Part shown: one piece after another, positions 17,698-27,927 of the stretch
Layout: every line of letters begins with the position of its first letter
Position numbering within the stretch: position 1 is the first letter of the stretch
Source: Ruminococcus sp.
GTDB lineage: Bacteria > Bacillota > Clostridia > Oscillospirales > Ruminococcaceae
DNA length: 64,000 nt
Direction of reading: 5' to 3'
Assembly (NCBI RefSeq): GCF_019417665.1
Contig: NZ_DXUU01000005.1
Span: forward strand, 29,828 to 93,827
Made by a program: the position numbers and the translations under genes
Notes under the pieces: model-generated
The model's database searches: none
What the model was told of the DNA's origin: nothing
What the model saw: the letters and a program-made list of their open reading frames with translations, nothing else

Positions 17698-18457
17698 ATC
17701 GCTTCTGATTGCCCTCTCCATGTATAGTGCACTGCCGGTGAAATGCTTGAACTGGACGGCAGATAATCTGCGTCATGCCATGGCATTTTTCCCTCTGGTG
17801 GGACTGCTCTGCGGCGGTGGGTTATGGCTTGTCTGGACAGTGTGCAGTCTGTTGGGTGTAGGCGCTGTGCTGTTTGCCGTACTGGCAGTTCTGAGTGTTG
17901 TGGTTATCACTGGCGGTATTCACCTGGATGGCTTTTGTGATACGGCGGATGCGCTCTATTCCCGTCGGCCTCGTGAGGAAAAGCTGCGGATCCTGAAAGA
18001 TCCCAACTGCGGGCCTTTTGCTGTATTCAGTGTCATTCTCGTGCTCCTGGTCAGCTTTGGCGCATATACAGAACTGTATGGTTCTCAGAGCAGGCATGTG
18101 CTGGGGCTTCTTACTGGGGGATTTGTGCTGACACGCTGCCTCAGTGGGATTTCTATTACCCGTTTCCCCTGTGCGCCTACCAGTTCTCTGGCAAAAACAT
18201 TTGGTGAAAACGCCGGTACTCATGTGAGTGTGATACTTGCAGTGGAATTCGGCGTGGCAGGCTGTTGTATGGTACTGTGGTACCATTGGCTGGCAGTTAT
18301 CTTGATCCTCCTTTCCATGGGGATCTTCGGGGGCTATTATCATATGCAAAAAAAGCAGTTTGGCGGACTGACAGGAGATCTGGCTGGTTTTTTTCTGGTA
18401 CTGAATGAAACTGCATGGCTGCTGGGAACGGCTTTGTTGGGAGGTGTGCTGTTATGA
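17681..18457 (+). CDS. cobS: Adenosylcobinamide-GDP ribazoletransferase (cobalamin synthase)
   Basis: 258 residues with six or so hydrophobic segments, as expected for this integral membrane enzyme. It joins adenosylcobinamide-GDP with alpha-ribazole. The diagnostic segment GGIHLDGFCDTADAL near residue 75 carries the acidic metal-binding motif. GGAGAGG precedes the start inside cobU. Translationally coupled on both sides. Confidence 0.95.
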   Translation: MRSWFESLLIALSMYSALPVKCLNWTADNLRHAMAFFPLVGLLCGGGLWLVWTVCSLLGVGAVLFAVLAVLSVVVITGGIHLDGFCDTADALYSRRPREEKLRILKDPNCGPFAVFSVILVLLVSFGAYTELYGSQSRHVLGLLTGGFVLTRCLSGISITRFPCAPTSSLAKTFGENAGTHVSVILAVEFGVAGCCMVLWYHWLAVILILLSMGIFGGYYHMQKKQFGGLTGDLAGFFLVLNETAWLLGTALLGGVLL

Positions 18458-18846
18458 GATTGATACTGGGTGGCTATGCCCAAGGGAAACTGGCATATGC
18501 CATGGAACGTTTCGGGCTGACGGAAAAAGATGTGTGGGATGCGGCAGAAGAACCTCTTTCCGCCTGGAACGGACAGCGCATCATATACCATGCAGAGGAT
18601 CTGGTAACCGGCTGGATGCGTGAAGGAGAAGATCCCTGCCAGGCAGCAAAGGACATGCTCTCTCAATGGCAGGATGTGATTCTCATTTCCCAGGAAGTGG
18701 GGTGCGGATTGGTTCCTGTTACAGCGGAACGGCGGGCATGGCGTGAGGCGGTGGGACGATTCAACACTTTTCTTGCCGGACAGGCAGAGACAGTAGATCG
18801 GGTCTGCTGCGGTCTGGGAATGCGGATCAAAGGAAATGGGGCGTGA
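18454..18846 (+). CDS. Divergent short CobU-like protein
   Basis: 130 residues, starting at the ATGA overlap with cobS. The N-terminus MRLILGGYAQGKLAYA resembles the CobU P-loop but the final Ser/Thr is Leu. The C-terminal half matches CobU (ISQEVGCGLVPVTAERRAW then RFNTFLAGQAETVDRVCCG). The middle of CobU is missing. It may be a non-catalytic partner, a second nucleotidyltransferase with altered substrate, or a decaying duplicate; the intact frame and tight spacing argue against simple decay. Function unproven. Confidence 0.7.
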   Translation: MRLILGGYAQGKLAYAMERFGLTEKDVWDAAEEPLSAWNGQRIIYHAEDLVTGWMREGEDPCQAAKDMLSQWQDVILISQEVGCGLVPVTAERRAWREAVGRFNTFLAGQAETVDRVCCGLGMRIKGNGA

Positions 18847-18850
18847 TTGT

Positions 18851-19819
18851 ATGTGGATCTTGTGCAGTGTTCTGTTGGGATTTTTGTTGGATCTCTGCTT
18901 TGGAGATCCTCATTGGCTGCCTCATCCGGTGGTCTGGATCGGAAAAGGTATTTCCGGTATGGAACGGCTGCTGCGCTGGATCTTTCCCAAAACGCCAGGT
19001 GGTGAATGTGCCGCAGGAGTCGTGCTGGCTGTGATGATACCCCTTCTGAGTCTTGTCATTTCCGGCGGCGTACTGTATCTGGCATATCGTATCTCTTTCT
19101 GGCTGTGGTTTGTTCTGCATACCTTTTGGGCGTATCAGATTCCGGCAACAAAATGTCTGGCGGCAGAGAGCAAAAAGGTGTATGCAGCATTGCAAGCCGG
19201 GGACCTGGATTCCGCAAAAAAGCTGTTATCCTATTTGGTAGGCAGGGAAACAACGCAGCTGACAGAGGAAGAAGTAACAAAAGCGTGTGTGGAGACGGTG
19301 GCGGAGAATACTTCCGATGGCGTTACAGCACCTCTGTTTTATCTGCTTCTGGGCGGCGTGCCGCTGGGATTTTGCTATAAGGCGATCAATACGCTGGATT
19401 CTATGGTTGGCTATCGCAACGAGAAATACATCCATTTCGGTACAGCTTCGGCAAAACTGGATGATGCGGCAAATTGGATCCCGTCACGGCTCTGTGGCCT
19501 GCTGATGATCGCTGCGGCAGGAGTATTGGGACTGGATGGAAAAAATGCATTCCGGATATTCCGGCGTGACCGGAACAATCACCTGTCACCCAATTCAGCT
19601 CAGACGGAATCTGCTGCGGCAGGTGCACTTGGCATTCAACTGGGCGGTACACACGTCTATTTCGGACAAATCGTGGAAAAGCCTACTATTGGAGACCGAA
19701 TCCGTTCGGCAGAGGCAGCTGATATTCTGCGTACCAACGGACTTATGTACGCAGCGGCAATGCTTTCAGTAGGATTATTCGGGTTATGTAGGGCATTGAT
19801 CGTTTTTGTGATAACCTAA
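18851..19819 (+). CDS. cbiB: Adenosylcobinamide-phosphate synthase
   Basis: 322 residues, multi-spanning membrane protein. It attaches aminopropanol (phosphate) to adenosylcobyrate. Typical CbiB features: LLDLCFGDPHWLPHPVVWIG at the N-terminus, VAENTSDGVTAPLFY in the middle, and NTLDSMVGYRNEKY plus FGTASAKLDD after it. ATG 18851 is chosen; ATG 18836 is in frame, but the AAAGGAAATG there is too close to it. Confidence 0.93.
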   Translation: MWILCSVLLGFLLDLCFGDPHWLPHPVVWIGKGISGMERLLRWIFPKTPGGECAAGVVLAVMIPLLSLVISGGVLYLAYRISFWLWFVLHTFWAYQIPATKCLAAESKKVYAALQAGDLDSAKKLLSYLVGRETTQLTEEEVTKACVETVAENTSDGVTAPLFYLLLGGVPLGFCYKAINTLDSMVGYRNEKYIHFGTASAKLDDAANWIPSRLCGLLMIAAAGVLGLDGKNAFRIFRRDRNNHLSPNSAQTESAAAGALGIQLGGTHVYFGQIVEKPTIGDRIRSAEAADILRTNGLMYAAAMLSVGLFGLCRALIVFVIT

Positions 19820-19836
19820 GGCAAGGAGTGAGGAAA

Positions 19837-20910
19837 ATGGAGATCCATGGCGGAGATATCTACACAGCAGAGGAAGAACTGCAAACGGATTATGTCATCG
19901 ACTTTTCCGCAAATATCAATCCTTTCGGCGTTCCTGCGTCTGTCCGGAAGGCAATCAACGGTGCAGTGCAGCAGCTGGTGCACTATCCTGATCCCTATCA
20001 GCGGAAGCTGCGGCATGCCCTTGGGGAATTTCACCAGGTGCATCCGGATCATATTGTCTGCGGCAACGGCGGCGCAGATGTGATCTTCCGGCTGGTGCGT
20101 GCAGTTGCACCGAAAAAGGCACTTGTGCTTGCGCCGACCTTTTCGGAATACGCAAAGGCACTGGAGGAAAACGGCTGCGAAGTACAGTATTGGACGATGC
20201 CAGAGCCCTTTGTCGTGACAGAGGCGATTTTGGATGAACTGGAACAGGGCAGCTATGATTTTCTGGCACTGTGTAATCCAAACAATCCCACGGGAACGCT
20301 GATCGCCCCGGGACTTCTGCAGCAGATCCTGGATCTGGCAAAGCAGAAACAAGTGTTTGTGCTGCTGGACGAATGCTTTTATGATATGACAGAGGACGAG
20401 ATGGGCATTGATTCCATGATTCTGGATTCTGGCAGCTATGCCAATCTGCTGATCCTGAAATCCATGACAAAATTATATGCCATCCCTGGACTGCGGCTGG
20501 GATACGGGATTTGTTCCAATGCAGAATTGGTGGAGCGTATCCGTACTATGGGACAGCCCTGGCCGGTGAGCACTCTGGCAAGCGAAGCCGGATGTGCAGC
20601 AGTGGAGGATCACACCTACCGGACGCAGTTTTTAAAGTTCCTGCAAGAGGAACGGGATTTTCTCTATGATGGACTGAAAAGTCTGGGTTTTCGGGTGTGG
20701 AAACCCCATGCCAATTATATTTTCTTTCAAGTGCCGGGCTGCTATGATCTGGATCGACGGTTGCTGACCTATCATGTATTGCTGCGGCACTGCGATTCTT
20801 ATGTGGGCTTGAATGCGGAATATTATCGTGCGGCAGTGCGTTCCAGAGAGGATAACCAGTATTTTCTGCGCTGTCTGCGGAAAATCATCAGCAAAAGGGG
20901 GCTTTATTGA
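19837..20910 (+). CDS. cobD: Threonine-phosphate decarboxylase
   Basis: 357 residues, a PLP enzyme of aminotransferase class I/II. It makes (R)-1-amino-2-propanol phosphate, the linker for the nucleotide loop. The N-terminal [10 protein letters not shown] and [11 protein letters not shown] blocks are typical of CobD, and the PLP lysine lies in [25 protein letters not shown] is 8 nt before the ATG; an in-frame GTG nine bases earlier is disfavoured. Its TGA overlaps the cbiP ATG. Confidence 0.93.
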   Translation: MEIHGGDIYTAEEELQTDYVIDFSANINPFGVPASVRKAINGAVQQLVHYPDPYQRKLRHALGEFHQVHPDHIVCGNGGADVIFRLVRAVAPKKALVLAPTFSEYAKALEENGCEVQYWTMPEPFVVTEAILDELEQGSYDFLALCNPNNPTGTLIAPGLLQQILDLAKQKQVFVLLDECFYDMTEDEMGIDSMILDSGSYANLLILKSMTKLYAIPGLRLGYGICSNAELVERIRTMGQPWPVSTLASEAGCAAVEDHTYRTQFLKFLQEERDFLYDGLKSLGFRVWKPHANYIFFQVPGCYDLDRRLLTYHVLLRHCDSYVGLNAEYYRAAVRSREDNQYFLRCLRKIISKRGLY

Positions 20911-22427
20911 TGCATGCAAAATCCATCATGGTAGTGGGAACAATGTCTTCGGCAGGAAAAAGCTTTATCACTGCCGGACTGTGTCGGATCTTCCGGCAGG
21001 ACGGGCTGCGAGTCGTACCCTTTAAATCACAGAATATGGCGCTGAATTCCTATATTACCCGTGACGGTCTGGAAATGGGACGTGCACAGGTAATGCAGGC
21101 GGAGGCTGCCGGCGCAGAGCCGGATGTGCGGATGAATCCTATTCTGCTGAAACCTACCAGCGACAGCGGTTCTCAGGTTATTGTGAACGGCGAAGTAATC
21201 GGTACTATGGGTGCTGTGGCGTATTACACCAAAAAAGAGGAACTGATTCCCCATATCATGAAGGCATATGATTCCCTTGCAGCAGAAAATGATGCGATCG
21301 TGCTGGAGGGAGCTGGCAGTCCGGCGGAGATCAATCTGAAAGATGTGGATATCGTCAATATGGGTATGGCAAAGCTGTCCGATTCTCCGGTGATTCTGGT
21401 AGGTGATATTGATCGGGGCGGTGTGTTTGCCTCTGTGTATGGCACCATTGTGCTCATGGACGAAGAAGAACGCAGCCGCATTCAGGGAATCATTATCAAT
21501 AAATTCCGTGGGGATGTGGAAATTCTGAAACCAGGTCTGGCCATGCTGGAAGAATTGACTGGCGTGCCGGTGCTGGGCGTTGTGCCTTATGCCCAGCTGG
21601 ATCTGGACGATGAGGACAGCCTTTCCGACCGTTTGACGCACCGCACAGTGCAGACAGGCGCAAAACTGGATCTGGCAGTGATTCGTGTACCAAGGATTTC
21701 GAACTTTACGGATTTTGAAGTATTTGAGCGCATTGACGGTGTTTCTGTACGATATGTGACACGGGTGCGGGAATTGGGCAATCCCGATGCCATCCTGCTG
21801 CCGGGAACGAAAAATACCATGGCAGATCTGCGCTGGATACGCCAGAACGGTCTGGAGGCAGCGATTCTGAAACAGCACGAAAAGGGCAGCCTTGTGATGG
21901 GTATCTGCGGCGGTTTCCAGATGCTTGGAAGGACACTTTCTGACCCGGAAGGCGTGGAGGACGGCGACTCTATGCGTGGCATGGAGCTGCTGGACACAGA
22001 AACGGTATTCCTATCCCAGAAACGGCGAACACGGATGAACGGCGTCATTGCTTCTGTGGATGGAGTATTGGAGCCATTGTCCGGTCATGCTGTCAGCGGC
22101 TATGAGATACACATGGGCGAGACAAGGGGGCTTGGCAGTGCTGTGCCTTTTACCACGTTGGAAACCGGAGAAACAGACGGCTACCGTAATCCGGAGGGAA
22201 CTGTGTTCGGATCGTATCTCCATGGGATATTTGATTCTCCGGAAACGGCACAGAAGCTGGTACAGGCACTGCTCACGAAAAAAGGTGAAGATTCCAGTAC
22301 AATCGAGGCTTTTGATCTGGATGCCTATAAAGAGGAACAATACGACAAGCTTGCCGACACGCTCCGGAAGAACCTGGATATGCAGCGTATCTACGACATT
22401 CTCAACCAGTGGGGAGAATGCACATGA
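20910..22427 (+). CDS. cbiP: Adenosylcobyric acid synthase (glutamine-hydrolysing)
   Basis: 505 residues. It amidates carboxylates b, d, e and g of the corrin ring. The N-terminal ATP-binding domain has [19 protein letters not shown] and [13 protein letters not shown]; the C-terminal amidotransferase domain has the nucleophile Cys in [13 protein letters not shown] and the closing [10 protein letters not shown]. One-nucleotide overlap (TGATG) with cobD and 4-nt overlap with cbiD. Confidence 0.95.
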   Translation: MHAKSIMVVGTMSSAGKSFITAGLCRIFRQDGLRVVPFKSQNMALNSYITRDGLEMGRAQVMQAEAAGAEPDVRMNPILLKPTSDSGSQVIVNGEVIGTMGAVAYYTKKEELIPHIMKAYDSLAAENDAIVLEGAGSPAEINLKDVDIVNMGMAKLSDSPVILVGDIDRGGVFASVYGTIVLMDEEERSRIQGIIINKFRGDVEILKPGLAMLEELTGVPVLGVVPYAQLDLDDEDSLSDRLTHRTVQTGAKLDLAVIRVPRISNFTDFEVFERIDGVSVRYVTRVRELGNPDAILLPGTKNTMADLRWIRQNGLEAAILKQHEKGSLVMGICGGFQMLGRTLSDPEGVEDGDSMRGMELLDTETVFLSQKRRTRMNGVIASVDGVLEPLSGHAVSGYEIHMGETRGLGSAVPFTTLETGETDGYRNPEGTVFGSYLHGIFDSPETAQKLVQALLTKKGEDSSTIEAFDLDAYKEEQYDKLADTLRKNLDMQRIYDILNQWGECT

Positions 22428-23515
22428 AGTCGCTGCGGGAAGGCTATACCACCGGCTCTTGTGCAGCAGCAGCAAGTCTGGCATCGGTGCTGTGGCAGAT
22501 AACCGGAATCTGTCCGGAGCAGGTGGAACTGGAAACGCCTGCCGGGGTGACACTTCGCCTGGAAATTCAGGCAATATCCCAAGGTATCTGCGGTGTCATC
22601 AAGGATGGCGGCGACGATCCCGACGAGACAAATGGCTGTCTTGTGACGGCACAGGTGGAGATCTCTGACGAACCGGGTGAGATTCGGTTTCATGCCGGTG
22701 AGGGTGTGGGTATCATTACCCGGAAAGGCTTGAAACTGCCGGTGGGAGAACCGGCAATTAACCCGGTGCCTCGGCAGATGATTGAAAAAGCCTTGCGCTC
22801 TGTTATTGGACAGCGAGGCGCAGAGGTAACTGTTTCTGTACCTGGCGGTGCGGAAATTGCTGTGAAAACCTTTAATGGCAGACTAGGCATTCAGGGTGGA
22901 TTGTCCATTCTGGGCACTACGGGAATTGTTCGTCCTATGAGTGAAGAAGCAGTGAAAGAATCCCTCTGCCTGGAACTTTCCATGTGCCGGGCGGAATACG
23001 GCACTGCCTGTGCGTTGGTGACGGGCTATGCCGGGGAAAAATATCTGCGAAATCAATACGATTCTTGCGGCGGCATTGTTCTGTGCAGTAATTATCTGGG
23101 TTATCTGCTGGACTGTGCAGAAGAAATGGGCTTTACGCATATTCTGCTGGCAGGCAGACTGGGAAAGCTGGTGAAACCGGCAGCGGATATTATGTATTTG
23201 CACAGTCATACTGCCGGCGGACAGCGTGAGGTGCTCTGTACTCATGCCGCTCTTGCCGGGGCATCTACAGATCAGGTGCGGCAGCTGTATCAGTGCAATA
23301 CCACATCTCAGATGCAGGAATTGCTGACGGCTTTCGGATTGGGAGAATCGGTGTGGGCTTCTGTTGCAGAGAGTGCCTGTGAGAACTGTATGCGCCGCAC
23401 CCACGGGAAGATCCAGGTGGGAATGCTGCTGCTGGATGAAAAAGATCAGATACTGGCAAAAAGCCAATTGGCGGAGACTGTACGAAAGGAGTGGAGTCAA
23501 TGCAGCATGAATTGA
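22424..23515 (+). CDS. cbiD: Cobalt-precorrin-5B (C1)-methyltransferase
   Basis: 363 residues. CbiD methylates C1 of the ring in the anaerobic pathway using S-adenosylmethionine. The N-terminal [14 protein letters not shown] motif is diagnostic, followed by [12 protein letters not shown] and the SGTTG-like segment [18 protein letters not shown]. The start lies in an ATGA overlap with cbiP with GGGGAG upstream. Presence of CbiD marks the oxygen-independent route. Confidence 0.95.
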   Translation: MKSLREGYTTGSCAAAASLASVLWQITGICPEQVELETPAGVTLRLEIQAISQGICGVIKDGGDDPDETNGCLVTAQVEISDEPGEIRFHAGEGVGIITRKGLKLPVGEPAINPVPRQMIEKALRSVIGQRGAEVTVSVPGGAEIAVKTFNGRLGIQGGLSILGTTGIVRPMSEEAVKESLCLELSMCRAEYGTACALVTGYAGEKYLRNQYDSCGGIVLCSNYLGYLLDCAEEMGFTHILLAGRLGKLVKPAADIMYLHSHTAGGQREVLCTHAALAGASTDQVRQLYQCNTTSQMQELLTAFGLGESVWASVAESACENCMRRTHGKIQVGMLLLDEKDQILAKSQLAETVRKEWSQCSMN

Positions 23516-24705
23516 TTTTGGCAGGCGGCGGAAGCGGCATGGAGGATTATCTGCTTCCGGCGGCAAAACAAGCGTTGGAGTCGGCTGATTGCATCATTGC
23601 TTCGGAGAGATTCCTGAAACTGGTTGATGCAAAAAAAACGAAGCGTATGGGGTGTATATCCGATTTGCTGGATCATCTGCCGCACTGGCTGGAGGAAGAG
23701 AGTCTGGGCATTGTGGTTTCCGGTGATCCGCTGCTATACAGCCTATGCCGGACAATCCGCACACGATATCCGGAATTATCTCTCAGAGTGTTTCCCGGTG
23801 TGGGTTCTTTGCAGCTGTTGGGTGCAGCATTCGGACTGACCATGGAAGATGCAGCAATTCTGAGCATTCATGGCAGAGATTGTTCTGCCGGAAAAATTGC
23901 ATGTACCGTGGCGGAGCATTCGGTGACATTTTTCTTCTGTTCCAGAACCCAGGGACCGAACGAAATCGCAGCGGCACTGGCGGCTTATCATCTGGAGGGA
24001 ATGGAACTGTTTGTGGGCGCTGATCTGACTTATCCGGAGCAAATGCTCTGGCATGGAAAACCGGAGGAATGGACAGAACGGGAAAATCCTGCACTGTGTG
24101 TTGCAGCAGTAAAGAATCCGTCCTCGAAACCTGTTCTGCGTCCGGCACTTCTGCCAGACAGTGCATTTCTGCGGAACGCGTCACCAATGACCAAGGAAGA
24201 AGTCCGTGCGGTGATTCTCAGTAAGCTGCGGTTACAGCCGGATGCTGTCGTCTGGGATCTGGGCGCAGGTACCGGAAGTATCTCCATTGAATGCGCCCGG
24301 ATGTGTCCTTACGGTCAGGTCTATGCCGTGGAATATAAAGAAACGGCGCTGGAGATACTGGAAAAGAATAAGGCATATTTCCAGACGGAGCACCTGACTA
24401 TTGTGCCGGGCAGGGCAGAGGAACAGCTGAAAAATCTGCCTGTGCCGGACTGCATCTTTATCGGTGGCAGCGGCGGCGCTATGGCGGAGATTCTGAAAAC
24501 TATCTGCGCACTGCCGAAAAAGATCCGGCTGGTAGTTAGCGCTGTTACTCTGGAGACCCAGGCAGAATTGTATCCTCTGTTGGAACAGCTGCCAGCATTC
24601 GAAGTAGTGCAGATCGCCGTCAGCTGCGGCAAGCAAGTAGGCAGTTACCGGGTGTTGGACAGTAATCATCCGGTGATGCTGTTTTCCTGTGAGACAAGGG
24701 AGTGA
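23500..24705 (+). CDS. cbiET: CbiE-CbiT fusion: cobalt-precorrin-7 C5-methyltransferase and cobalt-precorrin-6B C15-methyltransferase/decarboxylase
   Basis: 401 residues in two domains. Residues 1 to about 190 are a tetrapyrrole methylase (Cbi[32 protein letters not shown]). From about 205 on there is a Rossmann methyltransferase (CbiT; VVWDLGAGTGSISIECAR near residue 248, then IFIGGSGG). In some bacteria these are separate genes; the fused form corresponds to CobL. The start MQHELILAG has GAAAGGAG upstream and overlaps cbiD by 16 nt. Confidence 0.93.
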   Translation: MQHELILAGGGSGMEDYLLPAAKQALESADCIIASERFLKLVDAKKTKRMGCISDLLDHLPHWLEEESLGIVVSGDPLLYSLCRTIRTRYPELSLRVFPGVGSLQLLGAAFGLTMEDAAILSIHGRDCSAGKIACTVAEHSVTFFFCSRTQGPNEIAAALAAYHLEGMELFVGADLTYPEQMLWHGKPEEWTERENPALCVAAVKNPSSKPVLRPALLPDSAFLRNASPMTKEEVRAVILSKLRLQPDAVVWDLGAGTGSISIECARMCPYGQVYAVEYKETALEILEKNKAYFQTEHLTIVPGRAEEQLKNLPVPDCIFIGGSGGAMAEILKTICALPKKIRLVVSAVTLETQAELYPLLEQLPAFEVVQIAVSCGKQVGSYRVLDSNHPVMLFSCETRE

Positions 24706-24708
24706 GCC

Positions 24709-25410
24709 ATGGAAAAAGGTATTTTTTATGCAGTGGGCGTGGGATCGGGAGATCCTATGGATATGACGCTGCGGGCAAAACAGATTCTGGAGACTGCCGA
24801 TGTTGTGGTAATTCCGGTAAAAAAGGCAGGGGAAACTTCTGCTGCTTATACCATTGCTCAGCAGGCGGCGGATATGACCCGGGCGGAAAAGCTGGAAGTG
24901 GTCTTTCCTATGAAGGCTCATGCAGATTATCGCAGCTATTTGCAGTCTGGCGCACTGGACGGCGTATATGCTGCCTTGGAAGCCGGAAAAACTGTGGCAA
25001 TGGTCACGCTGGGGGATGTTTCCGTATACAGCACGGCAACATATGCCCGCCAGATGGTGGAGGAACAGGGCTACGAAACGGCAGTTGTCGCCGGGATCCC
25101 TGCATTCTGTTCTGGTGCGGCAAAAACAAAGTATAGTCTCTGCGAAAACGAGGAATCTTTGCTGGTGATGCCCGGCGTTACAGATAAAACGGCAATGGAG
25201 GAAGCACTGGGGCAATTTGACAATCTTGTCATTATGAAAGCAGGAAAGGCGCTGCCATGGCTGTTGCCTATGCTAGAGGAATATGGTCTGCTGGAACATA
25301 CTGTAATGCTTCGCAATGTGGGAATGCCGGATGAATATATCGGCGTACCTACTGGGGAGACGTATTCGTATTTCACAACGCTGCTTATCAAAAAAGGAGG
25401 ACTGCGATAA
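24709..25410 (+). CDS. cbiL: Cobalt-factor II C20-methyltransferase
   Basis: 233 residues of the tetrapyrrole methylase family. GVGSGDPMDMTLRAKQIL at the N-terminus, VTLGDVSVYSTATYA in the middle and VVAGIPAFCSGAA after it are typical of CbiL. It methylates C20 of cobalt-factor II. Three nt separate it from cbiET and its TAA overlaps the ATG of cbiF. Confidence 0.93.
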   Translation: MEKGIFYAVGVGSGDPMDMTLRAKQILETADVVVIPVKKAGETSAAYTIAQQAADMTRAEKLEVVFPMKAHADYRSYLQSGALDGVYAALEAGKTVAMVTLGDVSVYSTATYARQMVEEQGYETAVVAGIPAFCSGAAKTKYSLCENEESLLVMPGVTDKTAMEEALGQFDNLVIMKAGKALPWLLPMLEEYGLLEHTVMLRNVGMPDEYIGVPTGETYSYFTTLLIKKGGLR

Positions 25411-26165
25411 TGGTTTATTTTGTGGGTGCCGGAGCTGGTGATCCGGAGCTGCTGACGATCAAGGGGAAACGACTCATTGACAGTGCCGATGTGGTGATCT
25501 ATGCCGGGTCTCTTGTGAATCCGGCGGTGCTGTCCGATGTAAAGCCAGACTGCAAGATCTACGACAGTGCCGGAATGCATTTGGAGGAAGTACTTGCAGT
25601 AATGCAGGAGACGGAAGCACAGGGTAAGACTACAGTTCGTGTGCACACAGGAGATGCTTCCATTTATGGCGCTATCCGGGAACAGCTGGATGCACTGGAT
25701 CGCATGGGAATTCCCCACGAAGTTGTACCTGGTGTCAGCTCTTTTCTGGCAGCAGCGGCGGCAATGCAGAAGGAATATACGCTGCCCAATGTGTCCCAGA
25801 CAGTGATCCTGACGCGCATGGAAGGCAGAACGCCTGTGCCGGAGCGTGAGAGCATTGAGGAACTGGCGAAGCATCGTGCCACCATGATCCTGTTCCTGTC
25901 GGTGAACAGAATGGAAGAACTGGCGGAACGGCTGTGTACGTCTTATCCCAAGACCACACCTGTTGCCGTTGTCTATAAGGCAAGCTGGCCGGAACAGAAA
26001 ATTGTTACCGGTACGCTGGAAACCATAGCGGAAAAGGTCAAGAAAGCCGGCATCACCAAAACGGCATTGGTAACAGTAGGGGATTTTTTGGGGAATACCT
26101 ATGATCTGTCAAAGCTGTATGACAAGACCTTTACGCACGAATTCCGGCAGGGCATCGGTGAATGA
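25410..26165 (+). CDS. cbiF: Cobalt-precorrin-4 C11-methyltransferase
   Basis: 251 residues, a tetrapyrrole methylase. The N-terminus VYFVGAGAGDPELLTIKGKR and the VIYAGSLVNP segment are hallmarks of CbiF/CobM; the HTGDASIYGAI and VVPGVSSFLAAAA blocks bind S-adenosylmethionine. AAAAGGAGG lies 8-9 nt upstream. It overlaps cbiG by 4 nt. Confidence 0.95.
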   Translation: MVYFVGAGAGDPELLTIKGKRLIDSADVVIYAGSLVNPAVLSDVKPDCKIYDSAGMHLEEVLAVMQETEAQGKTTVRVHTGDASIYGAIREQLDALDRMGIPHEVVPGVSSFLAAAAAMQKEYTLPNVSQTVILTRMEGRTPVPERESIEELAKHRATMILFLSVNRMEELAERLCTSYPKTTPVAVVYKASWPEQKIVTGTLETIAEKVKKAGITKTALVTVGDFLGNTYDLSKLYDKTFTHEFRQGIGE

Positions 26166-27166
26166 AACTGGCATATTTCTGGCTGACACCACAGGGAAAA
26201 CAGCTGGCAGAACGATTGCAGGTGCAGTTCGGCGGTGCGGTAGAACCGAAAGAACATTTCGCCGAGACTGTGGAACGGGATTTTGCCGCATATGACGGAC
26301 TGATCTTCATTATGGCAACTGGAATCGTCGTGCGGACGATTGCGTCTCTGGTGCAGTCCAAAGCGTCAGATCCGGCGGTGCTGGTGCTGGATCAGCAGGG
26401 AAAGCACGTGATCAGTCTGCTGTCCGGGCATCTGGGCGGTGCCAATGACTTGACACGAGAAATTGCAGCTGCCATTGGTGCAGATCCGGTCATTACCACA
26501 GCAACGGATGTGCAGGGTGCCACTGCGTTCGATGAGATTGCTAAGCGCAATGACCTTTTGATTGAAAACCTTGGCACGCTGAAATATATCAGCGGGGCAC
26601 TGTTAGAGGGGAAAAATGTAACGCTTTGTACAAAACTGCCGTTGTCAAAGCCATGCAGTCTGCCTCAGATTCGGATAACAGACCAGCCGGAGGGAGAGTT
26701 CCGAGTGGTGATCTCGGATCGGTTGCTGTCGGATACAAAAGGGGCAAAAACGTTGTATCTGCGGCCGAAAAGCCTTGTTATTGGTGTTGGCTGCAAACGA
26801 AACACCGAGCCGGCGCATCTGGTGGCTTGCTTCCGGAAATTTTTGGAGACATATCAGCTCAGTGCACTTTCTGTGGCAAAGCTGGCTACCATTGGACTGA
26901 AGCAGCAGGAAACTGCAATTTTGCAGTTGTGTGAAGAACTTGATGTGCCATTGGAAATTGTTTCTGACGAATCCATTCAGAATTGTCCCTATCCTTTTGA
27001 GACATCTGCATTTGTGCAGTCTGTGACAGGCGTACCCTCTGTATCCGAAGCATGCAGTTATCTGGCATCGGGCTGCGGCGAGGTGCTGACCGGAAAGGTG
27101 AAATATACAGGGGTAACTCTGGCGGCATGCCGGCGTGTGCTGCCGCCGCTGAAACTGGAGGAATGA
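26162..27166 (+). CDS. cbiG: Cobalt-precorrin-5A hydrolase
   Basis: 334 residues. CbiG opens the delta-lactone of cobalt-precorrin-5A and releases acetaldehyde. The central block FIMATGIVVRTIA and the SLLSGHLGGANDLTREIA segment are diagnostic; the C-terminal domain begins around VIGVGCKRNTE and ends with CAA-like helices. Overlaps on both sides indicate coupling. Another marker of the cobalt-early pathway. Confidence 0.94.
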   Translation: MKLAYFWLTPQGKQLAERLQVQFGGAVEPKEHFAETVERDFAAYDGLIFIMATGIVVRTIASLVQSKASDPAVLVLDQQGKHVISLLSGHLGGANDLTREIAAAIGADPVITTATDVQGATAFDEIAKRNDLLIENLGTLKYISGALLEGKNVTLCTKLPLSKPCSLPQIRITDQPEGEFRVVISDRLLSDTKGAKTLYLRPKSLVIGVGCKRNTEPAHLVACFRKFLETYQLSALSVAKLATIGLKQQETAILQLCEELDVPLEIVSDESIQNCPYPFETSAFVQSVTGVPSVSEACSYLASGCGEVLTGKVKYTGVTLAACRRVLPPLKLEE

Positions 27167-27927
27167 TGGAAATGAAACAAGTGATATATATCGTAGGCTT
27201 CGGGCCGGGTGATCGGGCATATATGACGGGACGGGCAGTTGCCGCCATAGAACAGGCTGATCTGGTGGTGGGATATACCACTTATATTGACCTGCTGAAA
27301 GAACAGTTTCCGGAACAGGAGTACTATGCCACACCCATGCGGAAAGAAGTGGATCGCTGTCGTGCCGCAGTGGAGGAAGCGCTCAAGGGGAAAACCGTGG
27401 CGATGGTTTCCAGCGGTGACAGCGGTATTTACGGTATGGCTGGCGTAATGCTGGAGGTTATCGAGGAAATGCATGCTGATTTGGAAGTCGTTGCAGTTCC
27501 GGGTGTGACGGCGGCAAGTGTGGCGGCGGCAGTCCTGGGGGCACCGCTGATGCACGATTTTGCAGTCATCAGCCTCAGTGATTGTATGACACCGCTGGAA
27601 CGAATCTACCACCGTGTATCTTGTGCGGCGGACGGAGATTTCGTCATCTGTCTCTATAACCCGAAATCCCATTCTCGGACGGCATATCTGGCTCATGCGG
27701 CGGAATTGATAAAGCAATATCGTTCTACTAAAACGCCGGTGGGGATTGTCCGCAATGCCGGGCGTGCTGACCAGAAAGCATGGCTCACAACGCTGGGACA
27801 GCTGAAAGATGAACCTGTGGACATGTTCTGCGTGGTACTCATCGGCAACTCCCAGACTTATGTAAAGAACGGTAAAATGATCACACCCCGGGGATATTGT
27901 GTGGCAGATACCGGAGCAAAAGAATGA
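27166..27927 (+). CDS. cbiH: Cobalt-factor III C17-methyltransferase
   Basis: 253 residues, a tetrapyrrole methylase. IYIVGFGPGDRAYMTGRA and VVGYTTYIDLL are typical of CbiH/CobJ, as are SSGDSGIYGMAG and ICLYNPKSHSR. It methylates C17 with ring contraction. ATGs at 27163, 27166 and 27172 are all in frame behind CTGGAGG; 27166 is a compromise by spacing. The gene overlaps cbiG and cbiJ. Confidence 0.93.
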   Translation: MEMKQVIYIVGFGPGDRAYMTGRAVAAIEQADLVVGYTTYIDLLKEQFPEQEYYATPMRKEVDRCRAAVEEALKGKTVAMVSSGDSGIYGMAGVMLEVIEEMHADLEVVAVPGVTAASVAAAVLGAPLMHDFAVISLSDCMTPLERIYHRVSCAADGDFVICLYNPKSHSRTAYLAHAAELIKQYRSTKTPVGIVRNAGRADQKAWLTTLGQLKDEPVDMFCVVLIGNSQTYVKNGKMITPRGYCVADTGAKE

